A stretch of DNA of 64,000 nt, taken from assembly GCA_018398575.1 (NCBI GenBank), contig JAGTXZ010000010.1, forward strand, positions 2,852,001 through 2,916,000. Reading direction: 5' to 3'. Below are positions 52,181 to 62,668 of the stretch, in pieces. The translations under genes were made by a program, and so were the position numbers. The notes beneath the pieces were generated by a model, which made no database searches, had not been told where the DNA came from, and was given only the letters and a program-made list of their open reading frames with translations. The first letter of the stretch is position 1; each line of letters starts with the position of its first letter. Source of the stretch: Ampelomyces quisqualis. Lineage: Eukaryota; Ascomycota; Dothideomycetes; Pleosporales; Phaeosphaeriaceae.

Positions 52181-53356
52181 TCAATCACCTCTCAGACTAG
52201 CATAGTTGGTCTCGTCGTCTGCACCTGGTGGCGGGGCTATTGCCATGCTGTCGAAGCTATTTTGCGGTGCAGAATCCATGGTAGCCTGCACTGCAGCTCG
52301 TCGCGACGGGCCGGCTGCTTGCCGTCCTTCTTTGGCGTACTGCATTCTGATGTTCTGATCCAAGCTGTCTAGCTGCTTTGGCTTGCCCCAGGTGACCCTC
52401 ATCGGACAGCCTTTGATGACGACTTTGCATTTCAGTGTCTCTGCCGCAGTCTCTGCGTCCTGCCTGCTGACGTAATTGACGTATGCGCAATGTGCTCGGT
52501 GCGAACAGACGAGGGACCTAAGCTTTCCATATTGTGCGAAATGGGTGCGAAGCTCGTGTTCGGGAAGATCGTCCTCGACGCCTGTGACGAACAGAGAGGC
52601 AACGTTCGGGTCCGAGGGTGGCAGCCAGTCTTGTGGGCTGGGTTCCGCTGGGGGACCTCCCATGCGACCACCCCTCCCTTGTCTTGCGCCGCCTCGCCCG
52701 CTGGAGGAACCTCGCATATCTTTTGTTCTTATTGGGCCTGGAGTGTGTCCACCCTCACTGTTGCTACCCGCACCTCCAGGGGCAGGTAGTGCTTTTTGGC
52801 CGCTCTCACCCGACTCTGCCTCGATCCTCCGCTGCTTCTTGTAGAATGGCTCGCTCTGTGCCAGACGCTTCAGCAGGTCGCGTGCCTTTTCGTCCGTCTT
52901 TTCATATGCTTCCATGGCGCCTCGACCCTCTTCGATCTCCTTTTCGTGTTCTTGCGCATAGTATTGTCGGTTGATGTCGCTTTGCGGCCCGGGCGCGACC
53001 ATCTTGAGCGCGGCATCTCGGACGACGATGGGAAGACCAAAGGAGAGATCGAGCATACAGCACTGACAGCAGTTCTTGAGGCGAGCACATGTCAGGCAGA
53101 TGTTTGTGCGCTTCTGGCGGGCGGTGCGATCCGCCTTCCAGCGGAAGATGGTGAAGGGTCGTGTGCAGATCTTGCATTCCTAGAAGCCGTCAGTATGAGT
53201 GTGTTCGTAAGTCAACGAATGTGCACTTACCGCCCCATGGTCCTCCTTCAGCATCTGCACGTACGGATTATCCGGCAAGCACTTCTCGCACACGGACGGA
53301 AAATCTGTCGTCTCCCATCCGCTCCGGTTTAGATCCTGCTTGATCTGGGGAGGCAT
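52181..53356 (-). CDS. SLT11: Pre-mRNA splicing factor Slt11/Ecm2 (RBM22 homologue)
   Basis: Two exons, 53356-53231 and 53179-52181, 374 residues, with a 51 bp intron (GTAAGT...TTCTAG). Slt11/Ecm2 stabilises the spliceosome active site through U2/U6 contacts. The N-terminus (MPPQIKQDLNRSGWETTDFP) carries zinc-binding cysteines in C-E-K-C, E-C-K-I-C-T-R-P-F-T and C-L-T-C-A-R-L-K-N-C-C-Q-C-C. A Gly/Arg-rich linker (GRGGARQGRGGRMGG) is followed by an RRM at about residues 235-310 (L-F-V-T-G-V, then H-C-A-Y-V-N-Y-V). The start is the first ATG of the frame. Convergent with MZM1 and divergent from ERG6. Confidence 0.93.
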
Positions 53357-53775
53357 GTCGGCGAGTTGGCGAGTTGGCGAGTCGGCGATGTGAAGGCGCG
53401 CAAGGGCGCAGGGTGACGGCGGCGGCGCAGGGTGACGGCGGCGGCGCAGGGTGACGGCGGCGGCGCAGGGTGACGGCGGCGGCGCAGGGTGACGGCGGCG
53501 GCGTGGAGAGGGTGAAGGACCAGGTGCGAGATGATATGACGCTAGAAATCTCCAGGACTTGGCTTCATGCCGGGTGGCGGGCGCTAGTGGCTCCGCGTAC
53601 ACAACTGGCCGTGATTGGATGGACCGCTCAAAGGGGGCTCGCTGTTGCCCAAATTTCCTACCGCTCTCTGCCCACAAGACTGCCCTCTCCTCTGCTGTCA
53701 AGGCCGTCACCGATTCATTGATACATTCTCTGCTTCTTGTTGTTCTACACTCCCAACTTGGACCTTCCATTCAAC
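53357..53775. promoter_or_regulatory. Shared promoter of SLT11 and ERG6
   Basis: 419 bp between divergent start codons, including a 19 bp minisatellite near the SLT11 side. I did not find a clear sterol regulatory element (SREBP type) for ERG6, though degenerate sites cannot be excluded by eye. Confidence 0.45.
53407..53502. repeat. Five copies of a 19 bp GC-rich minisatellite
   Basis: Unit GCGCAGGGTGACGGCGGCG, with its core CAGGGTGAC starting at 53409, 53428, 53447, 53466 and 53485, exactly 19 bases apart and nearly identical. It lies 50-145 bp upstream of the SLT11 start. Copies are too uniform to be old, so the array is probably length-variable. Confidence 0.9.
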
Positions 53776-55016
53776 ATGTCGCCCATTGCGCTCGAGCAGG
53801 AAGACCATACCCGCGATGCCGAGTTCAACAAGGCCATGCACGGCAAGTCGTCCGGCGCCCGTGGCGGTATGGCAGCCATGCTACAGAAGGACACGGCTGC
53901 TCAGCAGGCGGCCGTAGACGAGTACTTCAAGCACTGGGACAACAAGGGCGCCGCCGAGGAGACGGAAGAGACGCGCAAGGTACGCGATAGGCGGCTCCAT
54001 GTCCTGTGCCACACATGCTAACGGCTCGCAGGAGCGACGAGACGAATATGCCACGCTCACAAGACACTACTACAACCTCGCGACGGACCTGTACGAGTAC
54101 GGCTGGGGCCAGAGCTTCCACTTCTGCCGCTATGCGTACGGCGAGTCGTTCCACCAGGCCATTGCCCGCCACGAGCACTATCTCGCGCACAAGATGAGTC
54201 TCCAGGACAACATGCGCGTTCTCGATGTCGGCTGCGGTGTTGGGGGACCAGCGCGCGAAATTGTCAAGTTCTCGGGCGTCAACGTTGTTGGCCTGAACAA
54301 CAACGACTACCAGATCGAACGTGCCACACGGTACGCGGAGAAGGAGGGTCTCTCGCACAAGCTCAAGTTCACCAAGGGTGACTTCATGGTACTGCTCACC
54401 GCGCCAGTCTTTGTGTGCCCAACTGACTCGAGGCCAGCAAATGTCGTTCCCTGACAACTCTTTCGATGCCGTTTATGCCATCGAGGCGACTGTCCACGCC
54501 CCGTCCCTCGAGGGCATCTACAGCGAGATCTTCCGAGTCTTGAAGCCCGGCGGTGTGTTTGGTGTGTACGAGTGGCTCATGACCGATGCGTACGACAACG
54601 ACAACCCCCACCACCGCGAGATCCGTCTCGGCATCGAGATTGGCGACGGAATCTCCAACATGGAGAAGATCGATGTCGCACTCAAGGCCATGAAGGCTGC
54701 TGGCTTTGTCATGGAGCACCACGAGGATCTTGCTGAGCGAGACGACCCCTACCCATGGTACTGGCCGCTTTCAGGGCAGTTGAAATACATTAGCACGCTC
54801 GGTGACATCCCTACCATTCTCCGAATGACCAAGATTGGGCGTGGTCTCATTCACAAGTTTGTCGGCGGACTGGAGATGGTTGGACTCGCGCCCAGGGGTA
54901 CTCAAAAGACGGCTGACAGCTTGGCGCTCGCCGCTGACTGCCTGGTCGCCGGCGGCCGTGAGAAGCTCTTCACACCCATGTACTTGATGGTCGGCCGGAA
55001 ACCCGCGGACGCATAG
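53776..55016 (+). CDS. ERG6: Sterol 24-C-methyltransferase
   Basis: Three exons: 53776-53979, 54032-54388 and 54438-55016, 379 residues. Introns of 52 and 49 bp (GTACGC...TCGCAG, GTACTG...GGCCAG) keep frame at TRK/ERRDEY and GDFM/QMSFPD. Erg6 transfers a methyl group from S-adenosylmethionine to C24 of zymosterol or lanosterol in ergosterol synthesis, on the ER and lipid droplets. Visible landmarks: H-Y-Y-N-L-A-T-D-L-Y-E-Y-G-W-G-Q-S-F-H-F-C-R, the SAM-binding loop V-L-D-V-G-C-G-V-G-G-P near residue 135, F-D-A-V-Y-A-I-E-A-T-V-H-A-P, and the C-terminal sterol-methyltransferase domain with P-Y-P-W-Y-W-P-L. The length fits fungal Erg6. Confidence 0.95.
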
Positions 55017-55078
55017 AGCGTGTTGTTCTGTTCTTTTCGAGTTGTGTGGACTAGACTTTTTCTGCGGCCTTGCACGCA

Positions 55079-55150
55079 GTACTTTTTGTTCGCAGCACTT
55101 TTTTGTTCGCAGCACTTTTTTGTTCGCAGCACTTTTTTGTTCGCAGCATT
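55079..55150. repeat. Four copies of a 17 bp repeat after ERG6
   Basis: Unit TTTTTTGTTCGCAGCAC repeated four times with minor end variation, 60-135 bp after the ERG6 stop, probably inside its 3' UTR. Each copy contains TTTTTT followed by GTTCGCAG, which resembles a polypyrimidine tract with a 3' splice site in the sense direction. Confidence 0.85.
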
Positions 55151-55437
55151 TCTTTGGTTGGGTATGGAGAAGGCTAAGGCGCGCTATATACTGTAATTCG
55201 TGGTGGCTTGGGAAGCGATGAAGGCCGCACGAGCTTGGAATAGAAGACTGCCAATACCTCTGTTTTGGCATGTTCTCTCTGCCGCCATGAAGACTCCATG
55301 TCAGACTGCGTGGTTCGCGAGATGCCGGGGCGACAGCGGCCGGGCTAAGCAGCTAGCACGGACCCTGGTGGAGGTGTGTTGGATCCCCGAGCTGTCTTGG
55401 GAAGAAATTGTCGCAACCACCATCAACACCGGCTCCA

Positions 55438-55474
55438 CGCACACGCACCCGCACCCGCACCCGCACCCGCACCG
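55438..55474. repeat. CACCCG hexanucleotide microsatellite upstream of PDB1
   Basis: About six tandem ACGCAC/CACCCG units 50-90 bp before the start codon of the pyruvate dehydrogenase gene, in its promoter or leader. Confidence 0.8.
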
Positions 55475-55525
55475 CCAGGGCCAGCCATCACTCGCGCGCG
55501 GTTAACCCCTCCCCTTCACACTGCA

Positions 55526-56805
55526 ATGGCTGCCTCCAGGCTGCTCCGACCGGCCTCGCGCCTACTATCGTCCGCCTCGCGGCCCGGCCTCCGCCCAGCT
55601 TTCCGCCCAGCTTTCCGCCCCGCGCTGGCGAGGCGGGGATATGCCGCGGCCCAGAAGGAGATGACGGTGCGAGAGGCGCTGAACGAGGCCATGGCCGAGG
55701 AGATGGAGCAGAACGACAAGGTGTTTGTGCTGGGCGAGGAGGTTGCGCAGTACAACGGAGCGTACAAGGTCACCAAGGGCCTCCTGGACCGCTTCGGCGA
55801 ACGGAGGGTCATTGACAGCCCCATCACCGAGTCTGGCTTCGCGGGTCTGACTGTCGGCGCCGCGCTCGCTGGCCTGCACCCCATTGTACGCTTCTCGACC
55901 CCCCCTTCACCGACCACCGACCTGAGCTAACCGCGCGACAGTGCGAGTTCATGACGTTCAACTTCGCCATGCAGGCCATTGACCAGATCATCAACTCGGC
56001 CGCCAAGACACACTACATGTCGGGCGGCATCCAGCCCTGCAACATCACTTTCCGCGGCCCCAACGGATTCGCCTCGGGTGTCGCCGCCCAGCACTCGCAA
56101 GACTACTCCGCCTGGTATGGAAGCATTCCGGGTCTCAAGGTCGTGGCGCCATACAGCGCGGAGGACGCAAAGGGTCTGCTCAAGGCCGCCATCCGCGACC
56201 CCAACCCGGTCGTCGTCTTGGAAAACGAGTGAGTTGCCCGCAAGGCGCTGGAGGGGGAACCACTGCTGACACACCAAGGCTTCTGTACGGTCTCTCCTTC
56301 CCCATGAGCGAGGAGGCCCAAAAGGACGACTTCGTCATTCCTGTACGCGACCCATCTTTTCCCCCACCGGCCCCAAGCTAACAATCCACTCCAGTTCGGC
56401 AAAGCCAAAATCGAGCGCCCCGGCAAAGACGTCACCATCGTCACCCTCTCCCGCTGCGTCGGCCAGTCCCTCACCGCCGCCGAACAACTCAAGTCTAAAT
56501 ACGGCGTCGAAGCCGAAGTCCTCAACCTCCGCTCCATCAAGCCCCTCGACGTCGAGGCCATTGTCAAATCCGTGAAGAAAACCGGCCACATGCTCTGCGT
56601 CGCATCCGACTTCCCGTCTTTCGGTGTTGGCGCGGAGATTATGGCGCTTACTTGCGAATACGCATTTGATTACCTCGAGGCGCCCCCTGCCCGCGTCACG
56701 GGCGCCGAGGTCCCGACGCCGTATGCGCAGAAACTTGAGGAAATGGCCTTCCCGACCGAGAATTTGATTGTGGATTATGCGGCCAAGTTGTTGAGAGTCG
56801 CGTAA
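55526..56805 (+). CDS. PDB1: Pyruvate dehydrogenase E1 component beta subunit
   Basis: Four exons: 55526-55885, 55942-56228, 56279-56342 and 56395-56805, 373 residues. Three introns of 50-56 bp have canonical ends. E1 beta pairs with E1 alpha to decarboxylate pyruvate in the mitochondrial matrix complex. The first ~38 residues are an Arg/Ala/Ser mitochondrial presequence with a small internal repeat (FRPAFRPAFRPALARRGYA). The enzyme body shows M-T-V-R-E-A-L-N-E-A-M, V-F-V-L-G-E-E-V-A-Q-Y-N-G-A-Y-K, R-V-I-D-S-P-I-T-E-S-G-F-A-G, C-E-F-M-T-F-N-F-A-M-Q-A-I-D and F-R-G-P-N-G. The C-terminal domain has L-N-L-R-S-I-K-P-L-D. Complete and normal in length. Same strand as ERG6, 509 bp downstream. Confidence 0.95.
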
Positions 56806-59800
56806 AGCGGACGGGAGCGTAGCCGAAGTGTGGTGTCGCGCGTGGTTGCCACGAGGTGCGGCTGAAGAAAGGAAGGGCTAGAATCTTAATTTCTTAGTTT
56901 CTTTTGCCGCCGCTGCTGATGCTGCTCCTGCCACGTGGGATGAGAGGCTTTGAGTTGGATTTGAAATGTACATCACGAGAGCTTTTTATTATTGGTGGTT
57001 TGTGGTTTGTGGTTGTCGGAATCGTGGGCAACGTGTACAAGTAACTAAACCTCGCGTTTTGAACTATTCTTTCCATCTGGGCAATCCGAACCACTTTGAC
57101 ACCCACGCAACGCCGCCGCGCCCCGCCGTCTACTCACTTCCTTCCCCCAGCCCGGTGAAGCATGTTTGATCTCACGTACGATAACTAAGTCTGGTGCTTG
57201 CTTTGCACCTTTGTCAGCCTTGCTTCTCATTGCATTTGATCCAGCAACCGATGAGCTCGTCCACACATGATTGCGTGACTCTGTCCTACGTGGACATGCA
57301 TATCTTGGCCGACACGGTATTTTACTACGAAGCACATTCCTTGCTCGCCCCGAGGCACAGCGTCGTTGTTAGCACGTCGTAGTGTCGCTACAGCATGGTG
57401 TGACGCGTGCCGCCCAAGGGCGAGCTGAAAAGGTCGAATGGAAGGGTGTGGTCGGGCCGGTATTGCGTTTGGGTTACGATGGTAGTCCAGGTAGCAGGCG
57501 GGCGCGTGGCTGGCGGCGCCGTATGGGCTGATGGGGGGTTCGGGTACGCTGACCTGCTGCGTGTCTCTGTCGTGGCTGGGCAAGGGCTTGATGTGAGCGT
57601 GCAAGAGTGCTAAGCTTCACCACGGGGGTTTTTTCTTCTTCTTCTTCTTCGGCGTTTGGGGATGCGGGCGATTTCTGTTTGGGTGGGATGAGATTTTGTC
57701 GACGAGTGTGATGCAGCACAAGATGATGAGTGTATACTATGATCGAGTGTGGGGTGGAGGTGAGTTGTCCTCGATGCTCATGTCAGTGCAAAGGACTGCA
57801 AGGGTTGTGAAATTCCGTGAAGTCACTTAGGCTATGCGTCAGACGTTTGAAGCGGTGCGATGGTGTGTCGGTTGCTCGTAAGTGTGGATGTATTTTCCTG
57901 AGGGGCGTATATTTTCCTAGCGTCCATTAGGTGGTAGTGCGGGTTAGTTACGACGCTCTGATTTTCTGTCAAGACTGGGTACAAATGCCCGTGTGCTTGG
58001 GGAGCGAGTGTGCTGATGTGATTCCAAATCTCCAAGCTGTTATTCTCCATGCTTACGCCTGGCAGCCACGTGGTATGGTGTGCACTTGGGCCGAAAGTTT
58101 CGCGTGGGATTGTGCGACCCCAAATGTTGTCAACGGCAAGCATCTGCCGACGTTGATCTGCATGTCATTGGCATCCATTCTCCTGCTGTAACTCCGTGCC
58201 GTGTGATTTGGCGTTTCGTCGTCAAGCGCGTCAACGCACGTCGCTCTGCCTGTGCAACCTTTGACAAGCGAACTGTGTCTCGAAACAGCATGAATCGAGT
58301 TCTTGTTGTAAGGTTTAGTCACTCTCAGAGTTCCCTTGGGCGTGGCCTCACATATGTCGTGACACTCGAGTTTACCCCCTCGCGTGCGGGCTCGCTCGGA
58401 GCAGCCGTACATCCACGTGCGTCTCATTCGCATACATGCCCAAGGCACAAAAGTCCAGTTGTGGCCGGTCTAGAACGCTATGTGAACAGCCTCCGTCGAC
58501 ATGATGTGGGTATCAGCCGCACAAGTGGCAGACGGCGCTGGTAAGACCATGTGGAAGCCATAGCGTAGAAAGAGAATGGAAGCCCATCTAATGCATCGCT
58601 TGTGCTCCCGAGCTCATCGTTCTCCCACCGGCGTCGAGGTTCGGCCCGGACAATGACGACGTGATGGAGTCGGGCATCATTTTTTGCTTTTTCTGCTCGA
58701 AGAAAAACCTAATCGGGCGGGAGGGTAAGCTTTCGGTAAGGGCCATGGCCAGAAGAGGCGATTCAGTCGATCTCCACATCCTGAGCCATGCTCAAAGCAT
58801 CCCAGGCAATGTTAGTACATACGCCTCCGTATGTACATAAGCCATTGGCCTTGCCGGAGGCTTTCCACCCTGGAATGGTGCAGATTGCTTCGGAATACAG
58901 GAACAACAATTTGAGATCTCTAAACCGTATGAGACTGCCAGTGCGTCGGATTGTTCCAATACCGTTGTAGAACAATGAGATATAATTTTTCTGGCTTCTC
59001 GGTGTCGGTCCAACCAATATGGCCGGGAGTTCGTCCAGTTGTGAGTTCGGCGTTTGTCGCGTTACCTCACAAAGGTCATTGGCTTGGACACGCTTCCTGC
59101 CCCAGAAGGTTGGTGTCATGCAAGACGAATCCAGATTGACAATTTGACATGGAGGTGTCTAGCCCTACGGTAGTGCCAAGTGCGACCCAAGCACAGACCA
59201 AGTCTTGCTTGGCGTTGCCAGTCAGGTAGCATCGTGCTTGGGCCTCCTCATTGCTTCGATACAGCCTCCAGGATACCACACCTAGCACACCACATGCTGA
59301 GGCGTTCCTTGCTGATCATACGATTGAGGCGCATGCACTTCGCTTGTCGGGACATGGTCTATGAGCGGCTCAGTCGCGCCATCATACTCCGACATCCAAA
59401 CGACCCTAATACACCCCTTTTGCCTCAATCAGCCTCAATCGGCATCAATCAGCCGTTCCCATGCGCGCACGGCTTGCCGACCACGCGAGAAAAAGCCCAA
59501 ACTTAACAACCCTGTTCCTAACATTTGCTGGGGAGCCAGCGATATCCGCGACCCAATGACTGTGTCAGCCGTTCACATGCACTACTGCATATGCCACTCT
59601 TGCGGGCTGCGGTCGATCTTATCACTTGGGCTGATTGGACAGGTCTTTTACCGTTGGAAGTGGTCTGATTATGTGGTGCCTCCTCTGGGGCCCGAGCAGG
59701 ACAAGCCAGAGAACGCGAGCATTACGCGCTCGATGCTACCTGGTGAAGCGGCATCCAAGAGTAGGTAGCGGTATCCAGAAAGGACGGGCCCCCCGGAGCC

Positions 59801-60792
59801 GCTTCACTGCTACTGGACATTGCTTCGACGCCTCAGTCGTACGACTAGCTACCATATTACATGTTTTATAAGAGCTCGAACAACTTTTCTTGTGCAAGCC
59901 CAGTGTTACACATCACGTGGCGACCCTGCTTCGACATATGCACACAAGGCTGCTTAGCTCAGAGAGCCTGGCACTGAGAGCGACCTTGACGAAGTCGGCG
60001 AAGCTCGGAATTCACCGGTAGTTCCGTGAGGCCCTACACTGCGTGTGACGATGGGCATTTAATGTTCCATGCAACGCCACCAGCAAGTATGGGTATCGCA
60101 ATAAACACGTGTGAACCACGTTCGTGTAGCAACCGATGGCTCGCTAGCTATCAGCCGTCAAGTGTTGCTCCCGCGTGAGCGCCGCAGGGACATCTCTGGC
60201 GCCCATGCTTGCGCCGTACGATGACCAGCTTACTGGACATCTAGCTCCAGGAACAACGACGATCGTGTGGCACATGGAATAGCAAAGCCAGATGGCTCTT
60301 TTGTACGTTCGGCGTCAGGGTCAAAGCCCACATCGGTTGATTGCACTGATACCCAAGGGCTGGCCAATTGTACACGTTTGATGCACCCCGAGTTGGGGAT
60401 TTATTGGTTTTTTTAACTCGCTATCGCATTAGTAGCCGACATCATAAATACAGCCGCGAAAGGTGCTCGGTCCTTGATTGTGGGAACAAGGATCGACCTT
60501 AAGAATGCAGAGCTGCCATGTAGGTTGACCCACTATGATCCACCACTTCAGACAGCCAGCAACGTATGACAAGGACCCAGAGCTTCCTCACAGGAATAGG
60601 CTCACGGCCCCAAGCCTGAGTTCTACACTGGTATCGTTACACCAAGATCGATTTGCAACCTTTGCATCAGGTGCGAGACTTGAGCCACCGCACAAGCACT
60701 ATTGTCAGCTTTAGATTCTGAACTCGCATAGACATACACCTCTTCATCTGGCTGGACCCGCGCATCGTCCCACTAATCGACATTAACAAATT
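56806..60792. other. 4 kb gene-poor region
   Basis: Many short frames on both strands but none with a recognised domain. A minus-strand stretch around 58763-59288 has two Cys-containing frames (one with CTIPGWKASGKANGLCTYGG, one with CYLTGNAKQDLVCAWVALG) that look protein-like yet do not join through good splice sites; they may be a decayed small-protein gene. A pyrimidine/purine tract (TTTTTTCTTCTTCTTCTTC) is at 57629-57648, and a CAGCCTCAAT-type 10 bp repeat is near 59426-59456. I see no rRNA, tRNA or transposon motif. Confidence 0.45.
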
Positions 60793-62191
60793 ATGTCTGG
60801 GGCTAGAACATTTTTCGATCTTCCACTAGAGCTTCGGGAACAAGTCTACAAAAATGTGCTCGCTTCGCCCCGTCAAGGCCCAGACGTGCTAAGAAGCTGT
60901 CGCGAGATATTGAACGAAGCACATAAATTTCTGTACCAGAGACCCATCAGCCTCGGGAGTCAAGAGGCGTTGTGCGACTGGTCGATTCGGATTCCGTCCG
61001 ACCTACTGTTGAACGTCTCTGAGATCGCTTTACACGTACATGACGTTAATCTCAAGCCGATACTGAATTCAAAGAGCTCTGAGAGATCACATTTGGGTCC
61101 ACGTCTATTGACATGGGAGCTCTACGAACAAGAAGTGCATAGGATTGAGCAAGCTTTGAAGCGACTCCCGAAGATCAAGATTATCACCCTCCGAGCACTG
61201 CCTTGCAGTCCCTCATTCTTATATCGGGAGTTTGTAACACAAGTGCTGAACGTGCTGAGCACATCATGCCCGGAGCTTGTCGACCTTCGGTTGGAAGCCA
61301 ATTTTCACCATCAAGATCTTCGCTTCCTCACAAGTCTGGCGACTCTGAGGGCTTTCTCGTTTGATGGCTTCTCTCTGTCATCACCTGCGGCTACAGCCAA
61401 CATTCTGGCAAGCCTCCCACATCTCAGCAGCCTATCACTGATTTCCGAACGAGCTTTTCCCAGTCCAAACGCTGAACTGCCTAGCGATTATACCTCGAGT
61501 CGACAATCGTTCACGGGCGACGTTGCACGCACGTTGAAGCACCTAGCCTCATTCTCCGTGACCGAACGCATACCAGCAGCTTCCTCGACCATGTTCTTTA
61601 CAAGGGATCTGTTCGTCGCATTGCGCAATCACCAGACTTTGGCAAACCTTACCGTGAATTTGTCATATGGCCCAGGTACCGAGATTCTGCAGTCTCTAGG
61701 AGAGTTCCTTGGGTCGACGTCAATGGAGCGCTTGGAGCTCGACTGGCCGGATCTGCATGCTGGGATAGTCGAACAACACCAATTACTTTGCGCAAGTCTA
61801 AAGGTTTTATGGATTCGAGCGATGAGTCCGGTACATGCTTCTATTATTCTGTCTTCAGTAGCAGACAGCCTGGACAAGAAAGACATGTTTTCCCTAGCCA
61901 AAGTGGTGCTTTTGCGCAACAAGAAAGAGGCGCAAGATCAGACTGGCGATGGAAAGGATGGCGGAACAAGATTGGCGAACTTCGAGGCATGCGACGTAAG
62001 TGTTTTTCCATGGTTTGCTAAAAGCTCCATTCGAAGTGCTGTCGACTCTGGCGGACAGAGGACTTTGGCTGACGGACGCTTTGTAGGACAAGCTTTCTAC
62101 ACACGACGAAGATAACATTAAGTTTTCCAGAGCAAGGCAACGTCTACGTGAGATGAACATACACGTTGCATGGTGCACGTATGCGTGTTAA
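60793..62191 (+). CDS. F-box/LRR-like protein
   Basis: Preferred model: exons 60793-61995 and 62087-62191, 435 residues, intron 91 bp (GTAAGT...TTTGTAG with a GCTGAC branch-like site). The spliced end reads D-K-L-S-T-H-D-E-D-N-I-K-F, then L-R-E-M-N-I-H-V-A-W, more protein-like than the unspliced end at 62115 (440 residues). The N-terminus FFDLPLELREQVYKNVL is an F-box-like helix, which normally binds Skp1 in SCF ubiquitin ligases. It is followed by leucine-rich segments (LPKIKIITLRAL, CPELVDLRLEANF, LATLRAFSFDGF, LPHLSSLSLISE) that would recognise a substrate. Such genes are numerous and fast-evolving in Pleosporales-type fungi; the target is unknown. Confidence 0.7.
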
Positions 62192-62668
62192 TTGGAGATA
62201 CGCTAGTGAACAATTCGAAGATACATCAGGGCGGGTTTGAACTTGCCGCTTGTCCATCGCAATTCAAGGCGTTTGCCAACAAGCCCTCAATATTTCCTGA
62301 TATACGAAAAATGAGTTTTTGCGTCAAAGGAGTATGTGATGCCTCGTACGTTGACGTTGCCTCATGCTGACACGTGCCAGATATGGCAGCAGGCGCTGTG
62401 CTACATACATCAGTAATCGTCTTGAAAAGGATGAGGACTTTCCAGTTTTTGCTTGGCATCGACGTCCCGTAATCTTTCTTCATTAAAACTGTTTCTGAAT
62501 TTGCTCCTGTTCGAGAAACGAAATGGCAAATGTAGAACAGGTCGAAAAAAGCCTCCATACAACCCAGAATGGGCCAGCGCCTCGCGTGCCTGCTCGAGGT
62601 CCTCATGTCAGCGATTTTCACAGAGCGCTCCACTAGAAACAGTCCCCCGTCCTGACTCGCTCCATTAG

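Noticed and set aside
53407..53502. CRISPR-like regular array
   Set aside because: Units are head-to-tail with no unique spacers, in a eukaryotic promoter; it is a minisatellite.
58080..58544. Plus-strand 154-codon frame in the gene-poor region
   Set aside because: No recognisable domain or codon bias; a frame of this length occurs by chance at this GC content.
10170..62191. Secondary-metabolite or other pathway gene cluster
   Set aside because: No polyketide synthase, peptide synthetase, terpene cyclase, P450 or transporter was found; neighbours are unrelated housekeeping genes.
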